Assembly (NCBI GenBank): GCA_017624715.1
Contig: JAGAMN010000026.1
Location: 1-32,485 of the forward strand
Direction of reading: 5' to 3'
DNA from: Oscillospiraceae bacterium
GTDB lineage: Bacteria; Bacillota; Clostridia; Oscillospirales; Oscillospiraceae
Length of the DNA stretch: 32,485 bases
Within the stretch, counting starts at the first letter, position 1, and each line of letters starts with the position of its first letter. The translations under genes were made by a program, and so were the position numbers. The notes under the pieces were generated by a model. The model saw only the letters and a list, made by a program, of their open reading frames with translations, made no database searches and had not been told where the DNA came from. Positions 15,301 to 23,022 of the stretch are shown here, one piece after another.

Positions 15301-15957
15301 ATGGAGAAAATCGGAATTTTATTTGACTTGGATGGCACGTTGATGGATACCATCCAGGATTTAACGGATTCGGTGAATTTTGCCCTTTCCCAATTTAATC
15401 TGCCCCTGCGGGAAAACTGGCAGACCCGGAAGGTTTTGGGCAATGGCGCAAAATCTCTGATCACCCAGTCTATGCCCGGCAGGGAGGATGATCCCCCGGT
15501 GGATGATGTTCTGGCGGTGTTCAAGGCGCATTATGCCGAACATTCCCAGGACAAAACCCGGCCCTACGATGGCATAACGGAAGTAGTGGGAAAGCTGTCT
15601 CGGGATTACCCGGTGGCCATTGTGTCCAACAAGCCGGATTTCGCAGTAAAAAGTCTGTGCGATGAGTTTTTTCCCGGCATCTATGCCCGGGGTGAACGGC
15701 CGGACTGTCCCAGAAAGCCTGCACCGGATATGCTCCTGCGGACTATGGAGGAGCTGGGCGTGGAGCGCTGCGTCTATGTGGGGGACAGCGAAGTGGATGT
15801 GACTACTGCCCGGAATGCAGGTTTTCCCTGTGTAACGGTGCTGTGGGGCTTCCGGGATGAACCGGAACTGCGCCAGGCCGGCGCGGATCGACTTTGCCGC
15901 CAGGTCAGCGATTTGTACGATATGCTGCTTGGTACGATTCAAGAACTGTCTGAATAA
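15301..15957 (+). CDS. gph: HAD hydrolase, phosphoglycolate-phosphatase-like
   Basis: A 218-residue haloacid dehalogenase-type phosphatase with a helical cap. Motif I is FDLDGTLMDT (Asp9, Asp11), motif II VSN (Ser109), motif III RKP (Lys139), and motif IV GDSEVD (Asp162, Asp166). The Gph/PgmB branch removes phosphate from 2-phosphoglycolate or a sugar phosphate; the substrate cannot be fixed from sequence. It lies 8 bases after cotH and has only a weak ribosome site, so it is probably co-transcribed with the cassette. Confidence 0.85.
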   Translation: MEKIGILFDLDGTLMDTIQDLTDSVNFALSQFNLPLRENWQTRKVLGNGAKSLITQSMPGREDDPPVDDVLAVFKAHYAEHSQDKTRPYDGITEVVGKLSRDYPVAIVSNKPDFAVKSLCDEFFPGIYARGERPDCPRKPAPDMLLRTMEELGVERCVYVGDSEVDVTTARNAGFPCVTVLWGFRDEPELRQAGADRLCRQVSDLYDMLLGTIQELSE

Positions 15958-15960
15958 AAA

Positions 15961-15990
15961 AACAGGTGCCATTTGGCACCTGTTTTTTGC
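15961..15990. terminator. Bidirectional terminator
   Basis: AACAGGTGCC (15961-15970), ATTT loop, GGCACCTGTT (15975-15984), then TTTTTGC. On the minus strand the stem follows the membrane protein gene and ends in a T-rich run. Confidence 0.85.
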
Positions 15991-15998
15991 TTGATTTT

Positions 15999-16940
15999 TT
16001 AATCTTCTTCCATCAGGGCATTGTACACTTGTGCGTAAGTGACATTGACTTCGTTCTTTCGCCAGTAGTGCAGTGCCAACTGGGCGGCTGCATAAATGCC
16101 GAAACACGCGAATGTAACTACCTCCCGGGGTAGAGGAAGCGCAATGCCCAAAGACGGCAGGATCAGATCCATGAAGCACAGGGCAGCTGCCAGCACTTCG
16201 CAGGCGTAGAACCACCAGAAGCTGAGATCCAGCTTAAAAATCTCCATCCGCTGGCCTTTGGTCAGGATCCGGCTGTTGCGCATGGCGGCCAGAGCCATGG
16301 TCTGCTCGTCGTCCAGCAGGCTGTACATAGCCAGCCGGTAGCGGTAGAAGAAGGGCGCACACAGGCCAATGTAAAGCACCAGGGTGATGATGGTCAGAGG
16401 AATCGCATACTCGCGGGTGGCGGCCAGAAGCATTTCGTCGGTGTATTCTACGCCTTGCTGGATGGCTTCCGCAATCTCAATCATGGGCTGCGCCCACGGG
16501 GTGGCCATAAAAATGGTGGTACTGATATTGGAGGCGGCAATGCCGATGAGCAGATACAGGGCAAGCTGCAGTAGCAGCAGACGCAGCACCGGGCCCAGGC
16601 GCAAGAATCCTTCGGTCAGTGTTTTAAAACTGACGGGCTCGCTTTGGGAAAGCCGCAGAGTCAGATATGTGTAGCCAACCTGCCAGAAGGGGATCACAGC
16701 CAGCTCTGCCAAACGCAGAGCGGATTGAATCGTTACCAAAGTAGACCGGGTGCTGATACCGCCCAGACCACCGGTGGCGCTGATTTTTTGAGATAGTAAA
16801 AGATCGATCAGCATCAATGCAAAGGTGACAGCCAACATGACGCCGCTGTGTATCAAAACAAGTTTTTTGTGATTACTTTGGGTTTCTGCTAAGGTCTGCT
16901 TAGCGGTGCGCTTTACTTCGTTACGATCAAAGAGTGTCAT
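15999..16940 (-). CDS. Polytopic membrane protein, DUF975-like
   Basis: A 313-residue protein with about five to six hydrophobic segments. The Met at 16940 is the start because AAAGGAGGCTTTAT precedes it; an in-frame ATG at 16994 has no such site. The N-terminal NEVKRTAKQTLAETQSNHKK and the late KLDLSFWWFYAC segment resemble DUF975 integral membrane proteins, which are common in Firmicutes and have no known function. It is transcribed divergently from the regulator at 17072, which may control it. The family call is moderate. Confidence 0.65.
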   Translation of the reverse strand: MTLFDRNEVKRTAKQTLAETQSNHKKLVLIHSGVMLAVTFALMLIDLLLSQKISATGGLGGISTRSTLVTIQSALRLAELAVIPFWQVGYTYLTLRLSQSEPVSFKTLTEGFLRLGPVLRLLLLQLALYLLIGIAASNISTTIFMATPWAQPMIEIAEAIQQGVEYTDEMLLAATREYAIPLTIITLVLYIGLCAPFFYRYRLAMYSLLDDEQTMALAAMRNSRILTKGQRMEIFKLDLSFWWFYACEVLAAALCFMDLILPSLGIALPLPREVVTFACFGIYAAAQLALHYWRKNEVNVTYAQVYNALMEED

Positions 16941-17042
16941 ATAAAGCCTCCTTTCCTTTACTTCTATGGTAATCGAAAAGCAAGAAAATAGCAAATGAAT
17001 TTTTTGTAACAGTAGTATTTTTAAATGATATGTGCTACAATG

Positions 17043-17061
17043 GGGTAAATGACAATTACCC
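17043..17061. promoter_or_regulatory. Inverted repeat in the divergent regulator/membrane-protein region
   Basis: GGGTAA (17043-17048) and TTACCC (17056-17061) are separated by 7 bases, just upstream of the regulator start codon. It could be an autoregulatory operator or part of the ribosome-site hairpin. Weak on its own. Confidence 0.35.
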
Positions 17062-17071
17062 GGAGGCTACT

Positions 17072-17773
17072 ATGACCATTGGACAACGGCTAAAGGAAGC
17101 CCGGCTGGCTGCGGGACTTTCCCAGCGGCAGCTTTGCGGCGATACCATTACAAGAAATATGCTCTCACAAATCGAAAACGGCGTGGCACGGCCATCTATG
17201 GATACCCTGCAAACTCTGGCTAAGCGATTGGGGAAACCAATCAGTTATTTCCTGGAGGAGCAAAGCAGAGATGGCGAAGAACATCTGATCAAAGCTTTGC
17301 AGTATCTGGAGTTGGCAGAACAAGCTGTGGCCCAGGGACGGCTGCCTTATGCCGCTTCCTTGCTGGAAGATTGCGCCGCAGCAGGTAAGCAAACCCCCTA
17401 TTTTTTGCCGGTTTTGGAACGCCGCCGCTTGGTACTGCTTGCCAAAGCCCGGTTGGAGGCGGCAGAGGAGATTTTGGCGGCACTACCGCCTATGGATGAA
17501 GAATTACTCCTCCGGGCGCGAGTGGCGCTAACGCATCAGGAGGGCGCTCTGGCGGCTGCGCTTTTAGATGCGGCCCAGGATCAGAAATCCCTGGAGTGGT
17601 ATATGCTCCGGGGACAAGCGGCCTTTCAACAGGAGGAATACCGGGCTGCTGTGGAATTCTTTCAACAGGTGGAGAAAGCCGGAGATACAGGGGCTTACAG
17701 TTGGCTGGAGCAATGCTATCAGCGGCTGGAGGACTACAAAATAGCATACCACTATGCCTGTAAGCAAAAGTAA
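17072..17773 (+). CDS. Helix-turn-helix (XRE) regulator with TPR-like domain
   Basis: A 233-residue regulator. Residues 1-60 form a Cro/C1-type helix-turn-helix (IGQRLKEARLAAGLSQRQL, then SQIENGVARPSMDTL). Residues 85-233 are repeated helix pairs rich in Leu-Ala-Glu with TPR spacing (AEQAVAQGRLPYAASLLEDC; QEEYRAAVEFFQQVEKAG). This layout is that of RRNPP/Rgg-type regulators, whose TPR part can bind a peptide. No peptide gene is evident nearby. The ATG at 17072 follows CGGAGG; a longer in-frame start at 17030 lies upstream of the promoter-like region. Confidence 0.82.
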   Translation: MTIGQRLKEARLAAGLSQRQLCGDTITRNMLSQIENGVARPSMDTLQTLAKRLGKPISYFLEEQSRDGEEHLIKALQYLELAEQAVAQGRLPYAASLLEDCAAAGKQTPYFLPVLERRRLVLLAKARLEAAEEILAALPPMDEELLLRARVALTHQEGALAAALLDAAQDQKSLEWYMLRGQAAFQQEEYRAAVEFFQQVEKAGDTGAYSWLEQCYQRLEDYKIAYHYACKQK

Positions 17774-17775
17774 AG

Positions 17776-17806
17776 AAAAAGCTGTCGCAATTGCGACAGC
17801 TTTTTT
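17776..17806. terminator. Bidirectional terminator between regulator and CapA-like gene
   Basis: GCTGTCG (17781-17787) and CGACAGC (17794-17800) form a perfect palindromic stem, with AAAAA before and TTTTTT after. Confidence 0.85.
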
Positions 17807-17808
17807 GC

Positions 17809-19197
17809 TTATTCAACACCCAAGGCCATTTCTGTTTGGAATTTCTGTTGTGCCAGGTATTCTTTAGCATCCGTCAGGCCGCTACCGACGATGGCCATGG
17901 TGCGGTCATAGGAAGCATTGGCATTTTGCAGCATGGTGTCAGATAAATCAAACTGAGTCTTCCAATCCTCAATCTGTTTGTCCAGGGGCAGAATGGGGTA
18001 GATCCATTTGCCCTGGGCGTTGGCCCGATGATTGACCCACAGAGGCAGAATGTTTGCATCGGAGAGAATCACGGTGCCGTCAGAATATTTGGTGAAGGTG
18101 ACACTGAACAGCACGCCGTCTTCCGTGTGGCCGGTTTTCAGATTCATTTGGCTGATGCGCTGATTGGAAACGGCATTACCCATGGAGTAAAGGCACACCG
18201 TCTTATGACTGCCGTCTGCAGCGGTCAACAGCTCCAACGGCTGAACAACATGGGGGTGTCCGCCAATGATCACATCCACGCCCAAATTGCAAAGATTTTG
18301 CGCGATATCCGTTTGGAGAGTGTTTTGCTGGATTTTATATTCGCTGCCCCAGTGGATGAACATCACCACAGCATCGACTTCTGCGGCTGTCATATCCGCC
18401 ATGTTTTTTGCCATTTCCCCGTAGAAAAGAGGCAGGTTGGAGTAGTCAAAGGTATTGATCAAGGCGGCATCTTCCGGGGTCATTTTGTGATCGTTGGGAG
18501 CTTTTCCGGTGGGGGAGGCATCATTTTCGTAGGTATAGCACAGCATGCCGATCCGGATGCCGTTGACATCTGCAATGAGGTAATTGGGCGTATCGGCGGT
18601 GGGCTTCGTGCCTAAATGGGAAAGGCCAATATCCGCAATCACCTGCTGGGTACGCCGCAGACCGATACTTCGGGTATCATAGGAGTGGTTATTGGAGGTT
18701 AGCAGCGTATCAAAGCCGGCATTTTTCAGACCTGTAACGATCCTGTCCGGGCAGTTGAATTGGGGATAGCCCTTATATTCATAGCCATTATCCAGGCCGG
18801 CAAGAGTGGTCTCCAGGTTGGCGACCGCGTAGTCCGCAGAGGTGACATAGTCGGCAAAATAGGTGAAGATGCTGGAAAAATCATAGTCACCATTGACCAT
18901 TAAACCGGATCGGATCACCGGGCCGTGCATCAAAACATCACCGGTGGCGGCCAGGGTGGCTGTGGATTCCAGGAAGATGGGCGGTTGGGTGGGCTCGGTA
19001 TCCGGGGGGACAGAGGGTTGTGTGCTCTGGGTGCTTTCTGTGCCCAGGGAAATGGTTGGATTCGTGGGTTCCGTTCCGGGGGCAGAATTCTCCGGCAGGG
19101 AAACGGCTACAATCAGCAGTACCACCAGCACCAGGGACAGTACCAGTGTAAGGCCGGTTAAATTGCGGTTGTTATACTTGCGTCGGCGAGGGGGCAT
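17809..19197 (-). CDS. CapA-family (PgsA-like) metallophosphatase-fold surface protein
   Basis: 462 residues. It has a signal anchor (about 14-34), a Thr/Glu/Pro linker (40-75), and then a CapA domain: LAATGDVLMHG, NLETTLAG, TSNNHSYD, VMFIHWGSEY and IGGHPHVVQP. These contain the Asp, Asn and His positions of the calcineurin-like fold. CapA/PgsA proteins are linked to poly-gamma-glutamate synthesis, but no pgsB or pgsC is present, so the role here is unknown. It follows alr by 15 bases with AAGGAGA upstream, so the two are co-transcribed and an envelope role is likely. Confidence 0.88.
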   Translation of the reverse strand: MPPRRRKYNNRNLTGLTLVLSLVLVVLLIVAVSLPENSAPGTEPTNPTISLGTESTQSTQPSVPPDTEPTQPPIFLESTATLAATGDVLMHGPVIRSGLMVNGDYDFSSIFTYFADYVTSADYAVANLETTLAGLDNGYEYKGYPQFNCPDRIVTGLKNAGFDTLLTSNNHSYDTRSIGLRRTQQVIADIGLSHLGTKPTADTPNYLIADVNGIRIGMLCYTYENDASPTGKAPNDHKMTPEDAALINTFDYSNLPLFYGEMAKNMADMTAAEVDAVVMFIHWGSEYKIQQNTLQTDIAQNLCNLGVDVIIGGHPHVVQPLELLTAADGSHKTVCLYSMGNAVSNQRISQMNLKTGHTEDGVLFSVTFTKYSDGTVILSDANILPLWVNHRANAQGKWIYPILPLDKQIEDWKTQFDLSDTMLQNANASYDRTMAIVGSGLTDAKEYLAQQKFQTEMALGVE

Positions 19198-19212
19198 AGG
19201 GGCATCTCCTTT

Positions 19213-20367
19213 TTATCGGTCCAGCAGGTAATGTACCGTGTGAACGGCCTTGCCGTTTTGGTAGTACACGCGGGGTACTCTGCGGCTGATACCGCAAACA
19301 AATTCGTAATTAAAGCTGTCCGCGGCGGCTGCGATCTGCTCAACGGTGATCTCCTCATTGCCGCTGCGGCCCACCAGAATGACGGTATCTTCCGGGGCAA
19401 CATCGGGGATGTCGGTGACATCCACCATCATCTGGTCCATGCAGACCCGACCCAGGATGGGTGCCTTCTGACCCTTGATGAGCACGTAGAATTTGTTGGA
19501 CAGGCTTCTGCGGTAACCATCGGCATAGCCGACAGGAACAGTGGCGACTTTGGTGGGACGGCTGGTGACAAAGGTGCCGCCGTAGCTGATCTCCCGGCCG
19601 GGTTCCAGCCATTTTACATGGGTCACACGGCTGCGCCACTGGAAAGCAGGGCGAATACCGAGCAGGGAGGGGGCAACCTCGCTGCTGGGGTACATGCCGT
19701 AGGTAACGATGCCGCTGCGGACCATCTCGTAGTGGTTGGGGAAATTCATAATGCCGGCGGAATTATCCAGGTGGCGGATGGGGATCTCCACGCCACGCTG
19801 CTTCAGCATGGCATCAAAGCGGTCAAATAGGTCAGACTGGGCTTTCGCCTTGGTCAGGTCGGCACAGTCAGCGGTGGCAAAGTGACTGAAAAGGCCTTCT
19901 GCGTGCAGATTCGGCAGCTTGGCGATGTCAGCGCAAATGTCGGCCGCTTCTTCGGTAACGGGGAAGCCGATACGGCTCATGCCGGTATCTACCGCAAAGT
20001 GGAAATTGGCGATTTTGCCCTGACGGACAGCTTCCTCGGACAAAGCAACCGCATCTTCATAGCGGAAGATAGCCGGGCGAACATTTTCTGCCACGGCGAT
20101 GGGGTATGTGCCCACCGGGGTGTGGCCCAAAATCAGAATGGGTTTTTGGATGCCGGTCAGGCGCAGCTCCTGAGCCTCCAGCATGGAGGAGACACCGAAA
20201 AAGGCGCACTTATCCTCTAATAGCCGTGCTACCTGAATAGCACCGTGGCCGTAGGCATCGGCCTTGACCACTGCCATGACGGCGGTGCCGGCCTTTTGAC
20301 GGACGGCTTCAAAGTTTTCGGCAATGGCATCTAAGTCAATATTCACATAGGTGTTGTCAGTGTGCAT
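19213..20367 (-). CDS. alr: Alanine racemase
   Basis: A 384-residue PLP enzyme converting L-Ala to D-Ala for peptidoglycan. The PLP lysine is Lys35 in VVKADAYGHG, and the second catalytic base is Tyr262 in ISYGGTF. CMDQMMVDVTD is also typical. The protein starts MHTDNTYVNIDLDAIAENF with AAAGGGAG upstream. A promoter with TTTACT and TACAAT 17 bases apart precedes it. It heads the alr-capA unit and links functionally to the D-Ala-D-Ala carboxypeptidase elsewhere in the window. Confidence 0.95.
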   Translation of the reverse strand: MHTDNTYVNIDLDAIAENFEAVRQKAGTAVMAVVKADAYGHGAIQVARLLEDKCAFFGVSSMLEAQELRLTGIQKPILILGHTPVGTYPIAVAENVRPAIFRYEDAVALSEEAVRQGKIANFHFAVDTGMSRIGFPVTEEAADICADIAKLPNLHAEGLFSHFATADCADLTKAKAQSDLFDRFDAMLKQRGVEIPIRHLDNSAGIMNFPNHYEMVRSGIVTYGMYPSSEVAPSLLGIRPAFQWRSRVTHVKWLEPGREISYGGTFVTSRPTKVATVPVGYADGYRRSLSNKFYVLIKGQKAPILGRVCMDQMMVDVTDIPDVAPEDTVILVGRSGNEEITVEQIAAAADSFNYEFVCGISRRVPRVYYQNGKAVHTVHYLLDR

Positions 20368-20401
20368 GAAGACAGCTCCCTTTGGTATGTATATTTAAGT
20401 T

Positions 20402-20430
20402 ATTGTAGCACGATTTGCCGCAAAAGTAAA
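20402..20430 (-). promoter_or_regulatory. Promoter of alr
   Basis: Minus strand TTTACT (20430-20425), a 17-base spacer and TACAAT (20407-20402), about 35 bases before the start. The -35 box directly abuts the terminator stem at 20431. Confidence 0.6.
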
Positions 20431-20453
20431 GCCCACCGCAAGCGGTGGGCTTT
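20431..20453 (-). terminator. Terminator upstream of alr
   Basis: GCCCACCGC (20431-20439) pairs with GCGGTGGGC (20442-20450). On the minus strand it is followed by TTTACTTTTG, so it would end transcription arriving from the IS or phosphoribosyltransferase side. Confidence 0.65.
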
Positions 20454-20468
20454 CTGTGTGTATTCCGA

Positions 20469-20598
20469 TGTCATCCTGAGCGAGCCGTAAGGCGAGTCGA
20501 AGGATCCGTATCTTTGCGGTGAACAGCACCACATCGGTTTATCGGCAGGAGAAAACGGATTCTTTGGCTTCGGGCTACGCCCTCCGCTCAGAATGACA
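20469..20598. repeat. Paired REP-like repeats
   Basis: TGTCATCCTGAGCGAGCCGT... GAGTCGAAGGATCCG (20469-20508) and its inverted partner CGGATTCTTTGGCTTCGGGC...CCGCTCAGAATGACA (20556-20598) flank 47 unique bases. They are the same family as 5660-5695 and 11952-12028. Nothing else is evident in the 20454-20637 gap. Confidence 0.75.
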
Positions 20599-20637
20599 GA
20601 CGGGCGACCGCTCCTACTTGAAGTAAAACACAGAAAA

Positions 20638-20662
20638 AAGAGCGCCGCAACGCGGCGCTCTT
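20638..20662. repeat. Left copy of the 25-bp terminator palindrome flanking the IS
   Basis: AAGAGCGCCGCAACGCGGCG then CTCTT, identical to 22183-22207 and in the same orientation. The palindrome is a terminator stem. Flanking bases differ from the right copy, so the repeat is exactly 25 bp. Confidence 0.85.
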
Positions 20663-20675
20663 CAGTCTGTCAAAG

Positions 20676-20710
20676 AACCCCCTGTTTTCGTTAAGCGAAA
20701 ACAGGGGGTT
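20676..20710. terminator. 15-bp hairpin at the IS left end containing the transposase stop codon
   Basis: AACCCCCTGTTTTCG (20676-20690) pairs perfectly with CGAAAACAGGGGGTT (20696-20710) around the 5-base loop TTAAG. The TTA at 20691-20693 is the transposase stop on the minus strand. The hairpin lies just inside the inverted repeat. It could stop outward or inward transcription. Confidence 0.8.
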
Positions 20711-22115
20711 TGGGCATATTAGGGCTAAACAACAGGCATATTGTGGAGAAAAAGGAGTTATCCCAACTCCAATTTGCCAGCTTTTTCAGATTCATGGCAG
20801 CATATTTAAGCCTGACCCATCTCGTGACTGCGGCCAAGCCTCTATGGTGTGTATATCGCATCGCATGCTTCTCTTTTGCATCCGCAAAGACACGTTCAAT
20901 CGTTTCTTTGCGCTGTGCATAAATTCTCTTAGCACGCTCTGTCTTTCGTATCTGTTCTACCAGATCCAGATACTCTTGCCAAATATGAGCTGTGAATATC
21001 TTTTGTCCCTTTTCGTTAGCTCCACACTTTGCTTTACAAGGACAATTTGCGCAATCCTTGGGTGTGCTGCGGTATGTTCTTTTGCCATCCCGGTCTGTAG
21101 TGGTATGCCGTAACACACCTCCACGAGGGCAAATATAGGTGTCATTTACGGGATCGTAGGTGTATTCCCAGGGTTTATAACGTTCCTGACTTCCATGGTA
21201 TCTTGTGTAGGGCAGAATCGGTACTTTTCCGTCGTCAAAGGTCTTCTTCGCTATCCAGGGGGTCTTATAGCCAGCATCCATTGTTACGAATTGAACATTA
21301 TGCTTTTGAGTAACTTCGTCGTAGAGTTTATCCCAGGCTACACTGTCGTGCACATTACCTGCTGTTACTTCTACACCAAGAATAAATCCTCTGCTGTCGC
21401 AAGCGGTGTGCGCTTCGTAGGCAAACTGCCGCTCATGCTCGCCTTTTACAAACATTCCGCTTTCCGGGTCAGTCGTCGATACCGTCTTTTCTACGGTTCC
21501 ACCGCTGGTAGGATTCTGGGGATCGTTGTCATCCTCATCATCTTCAATAGGTTTCTTGCCTAGCTTCTCACGCTCTGCATTTACCTCACGACGCAGCTGG
21601 CCGGAATATACCTTTGCAGCTTTCCTTACCTGTTCCTTCTGGTATTTCTTCTTGTTGGCGCTGGCTTTGATATGCGTGCCGTCAATGAAAATGGTGCTGG
21701 GATCTACCATGCGGTTGTTTAATGCCTTGTTAAGAATGTGCTCAAAGATTTCTGTGGTCAGCTCATCCGGAAACCGCTTGCAAAAGGCGTAGCTCACCGT
21801 TGCAAAGTGAGGAATATTATCCAGCAACCCATATCCCAAAAACCAACGATATGATAGTGTATCCTGTATCCGTTGATATGTCTGTCGCAGGGAGGGTATG
21901 CCATACAAATGCTGTATGACTACCATCTTTATTAAAACAACTGGATCCGTGCCAGGTCTGCCGTTGTCATGGCAGTAGTACGGATCTAACCGCTCATACA
22001 GCCATTCGTAATCCATAACCTTTTCAATCTTACGTAGCAAATGATCTTGCGGTACTAGGGCCTCCAAATCCACGATGATTGCTTCATTTCTTGCATCTTT
22101 TCGCCACTGCTCCAT
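20691..22115 (-). CDS. IS1182-family transposase
   Basis: A 474-residue DDE transposase. The N-terminal domain (HLLRKIEKVMDYEWLYERL, PYYCHDNGRPGTDPVVLIKM) is the DUF772 region of IS1182/IS5-like elements. The catalytic part has FIDGTHIKA (first Asp, about residue 145), TMDAGYKT (second Asp), and an ERVFADAKEKHAMRYTHHRG (C-terminal Glu) segment. A zinc-ribbon-like Cys cluster (CPRGG, CANCPCKAKC) lies between. The Met at 22115 follows GGGGGTG; an in-frame start at 22178 would begin inside the terminal repeat and is less likely. The stop codon sits in the hairpin loop at 20691-20693. Confidence 0.93.
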   Translation of the reverse strand: MEQWRKDARNEAIIVDLEALVPQDHLLRKIEKVMDYEWLYERLDPYYCHDNGRPGTDPVVLIKMVVIQHLYGIPSLRQTYQRIQDTLSYRWFLGYGLLDNIPHFATVSYAFCKRFPDELTTEIFEHILNKALNNRMVDPSTIFIDGTHIKASANKKKYQKEQVRKAAKVYSGQLRREVNAEREKLGKKPIEDDEDDNDPQNPTSGGTVEKTVSTTDPESGMFVKGEHERQFAYEAHTACDSRGFILGVEVTAGNVHDSVAWDKLYDEVTQKHNVQFVTMDAGYKTPWIAKKTFDDGKVPILPYTRYHGSQERYKPWEYTYDPVNDTYICPRGGVLRHTTTDRDGKRTYRSTPKDCANCPCKAKCGANEKGQKIFTAHIWQEYLDLVEQIRKTERAKRIYAQRKETIERVFADAKEKHAMRYTHHRGLAAVTRWVRLKYAAMNLKKLANWSWDNSFFSTICLLFSPNMPKPPVFA

Positions 22116-22182
22116 AAAATACACCCCCGTTTCCACTATTATAGCAGAAATGAGGGCTTGTTGGAAGTTTTTTGACAAGCTG

Positions 22183-22207
22183 AAGAGCGCCGCAACGCGG
22201 CGCTCTT
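22183..22207. repeat. Right copy of the 25-bp terminator palindrome
   Basis: Identical to 20638-20662. It lies 7 bases beyond the 3' end of the phosphoribosyltransferase gene, so this copy is probably its original terminator. On the minus strand it runs into the IS end. Confidence 0.85.
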
Positions 22208-22214
22208 AGGATCA

Positions 22215-22769
22215 TTAACCCATGACCGTTCCGTCGGGGTGGAACAGGGGCAGCACTTCCAGATAGATCAGGTCATCCCGATCCTGGGCATCGCCCTCGG
22301 CCAAAATTGCCATCCGACCGCAGATGTTACCGCCGGCCTTGCTGACCAGGGCTTCCAGGGCAGCCAGGCTTTCACCGGTGGAGATCACATCGTCCACGAT
22401 CAGGATGTTCTTGCCCTTCATCAGTTCGGCATCCGCACCGTCCAGGTACAGGTGCTGCTCCTTGGCGGTGGTAATGGAACGGACAGCCACTTCCATAATG
22501 TCCCGCATGTACAGCTTGGGGCCCTTGCGAGCCAGGATGTACTTGCTGTCGCCGGCCTGGCGAGCCATCTCGTGGGCCAGGGGAATGCCCTTTGCCTCAG
22601 CGGTAATGATGTAGTCGTACTTGGGGGCCTTAGCCAGCAGATCCCGGGCGCAGGCAACGGTCAGCTCCGGATCGCCAAAGATCACGAAACCGGCGATGGA
22701 CAGATTTTCAGTAACGGGGCAGATGGGAAGATCCCGCTCTAAGCCCGCAATTTTCATACGATAGAACAT
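22215..22769 (-). CDS. Phosphoribosyltransferase (adenine/xanthine type)
   Basis: A 184-residue type I phosphoribosyltransferase of purine or orotate salvage. The PRPP-binding motif is NILIVDDVISTGESL (121-135). The preceding ITAEAKGIPLAHEMAR (55-70) is the flexible region found in Apt-like enzymes. The N-terminal KIAGLERDLPICPV is typical of a clostridial subgroup annotated only as phosphoribosyltransferase. The substrate base is uncertain. GGAGCG lies upstream of the ATG. The gene lost its normal downstream spacing to the IS. Confidence 0.85.
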   Translation of the reverse strand: MFYRMKIAGLERDLPICPVTENLSIAGFVIFGDPELTVACARDLLAKAPKYDYIITAEAKGIPLAHEMARQAGDSKYILARKGPKLYMRDIMEVAVRSITTAKEQHLYLDGADAELMKGKNILIVDDVISTGESLAALEALVSKAGGNICGRMAILAEGDAQDRDDLIYLEVLPLFHPDGTVMG

Positions 22770-22804
22770 AAAAAGCGCTCCTTTTTCAGTATCAGAACAT
22801 AATT

Positions 22805-22832
22805 ATTATACTACACCGGGGCGGAATGTCAA
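22805..22832 (-). promoter_or_regulatory. Promoter of the phosphoribosyltransferase gene
   Basis: Minus strand TTGACA (22832-22827), a 16-base spacer and TATAAT (22810-22805). Confidence 0.8.
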
Positions 22833-22839
22833 GAATGGC

Positions 22840-22956
22840 ATGGAAAAAGTCCGCTACAAAAATGTAGCGGACTTTCTCGCAATAATTTGGAAAGAAGAGA
22901 GGTAGAAAAAGGGGTCTTTCTACAAAAGGAGGCGGATCACGGCTTCCGCAACCTTT
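22840..22956 (-). ncRNA. Candidate small RNA with anti-Shine-Dalgarno segment
   Basis: Downstream of the histidine kinase, the minus strand carries TTGTGT (22990-22985) and TGTAAT (22967-22962), 17 bases apart. About 115 bases later there is a strong terminator (22846-22875). The implied transcript has a GCGGA/TCCGC hairpin, a GTAGAAA/TTTCTAC hairpin (22902-22924 region) and an unpaired CCGCCTCCTTTTG, which contains the complement of a Shine-Dalgarno site. It has no coding frame. The promoter is not perfect and no known RNA family is recognised. Confidence 0.35.
22846..22875 (-). terminator. Terminator after the two-component operon or small RNA
   Basis: AAAGTCCGCTACA (22846-22858) pairs with TGTAGCGGACTTT (22863-22875) around AAAA. 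On the minus strand TTTTTCC follows. Confidence 0.85.
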
Positions 22957-23022
22957 CTGCTATTACAATACCCCCAGGTTTTGAACACAAAATAACGAAA
23001 TTGAAAACAAAATGCAACAAAA

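Larger units (their letters stand above)
20663..22182 (-). mobile_element. Complete IS1182-type insertion sequence (about 1520 bp)
   Basis: The ends are imperfect inverted repeats: CAGTCTGTCAAAGAACC at the left, and CAGCTTGTCAAAAAACT when the right end is read inward. One transposase gene fills the element. Both sides carry the same 25-bp palindromic sequence, best read as duplicated target or as insertion into a terminator hairpin. The element seems intact and its transposase is unbroken, so insertion may be recent. Confidence 0.88.

Noticed and set aside
22876-23022. A possible riboswitch in the gap after the histidine kinase
   Set aside because: It lies downstream of the operon with no gene to regulate in that direction; a small RNA fits better.
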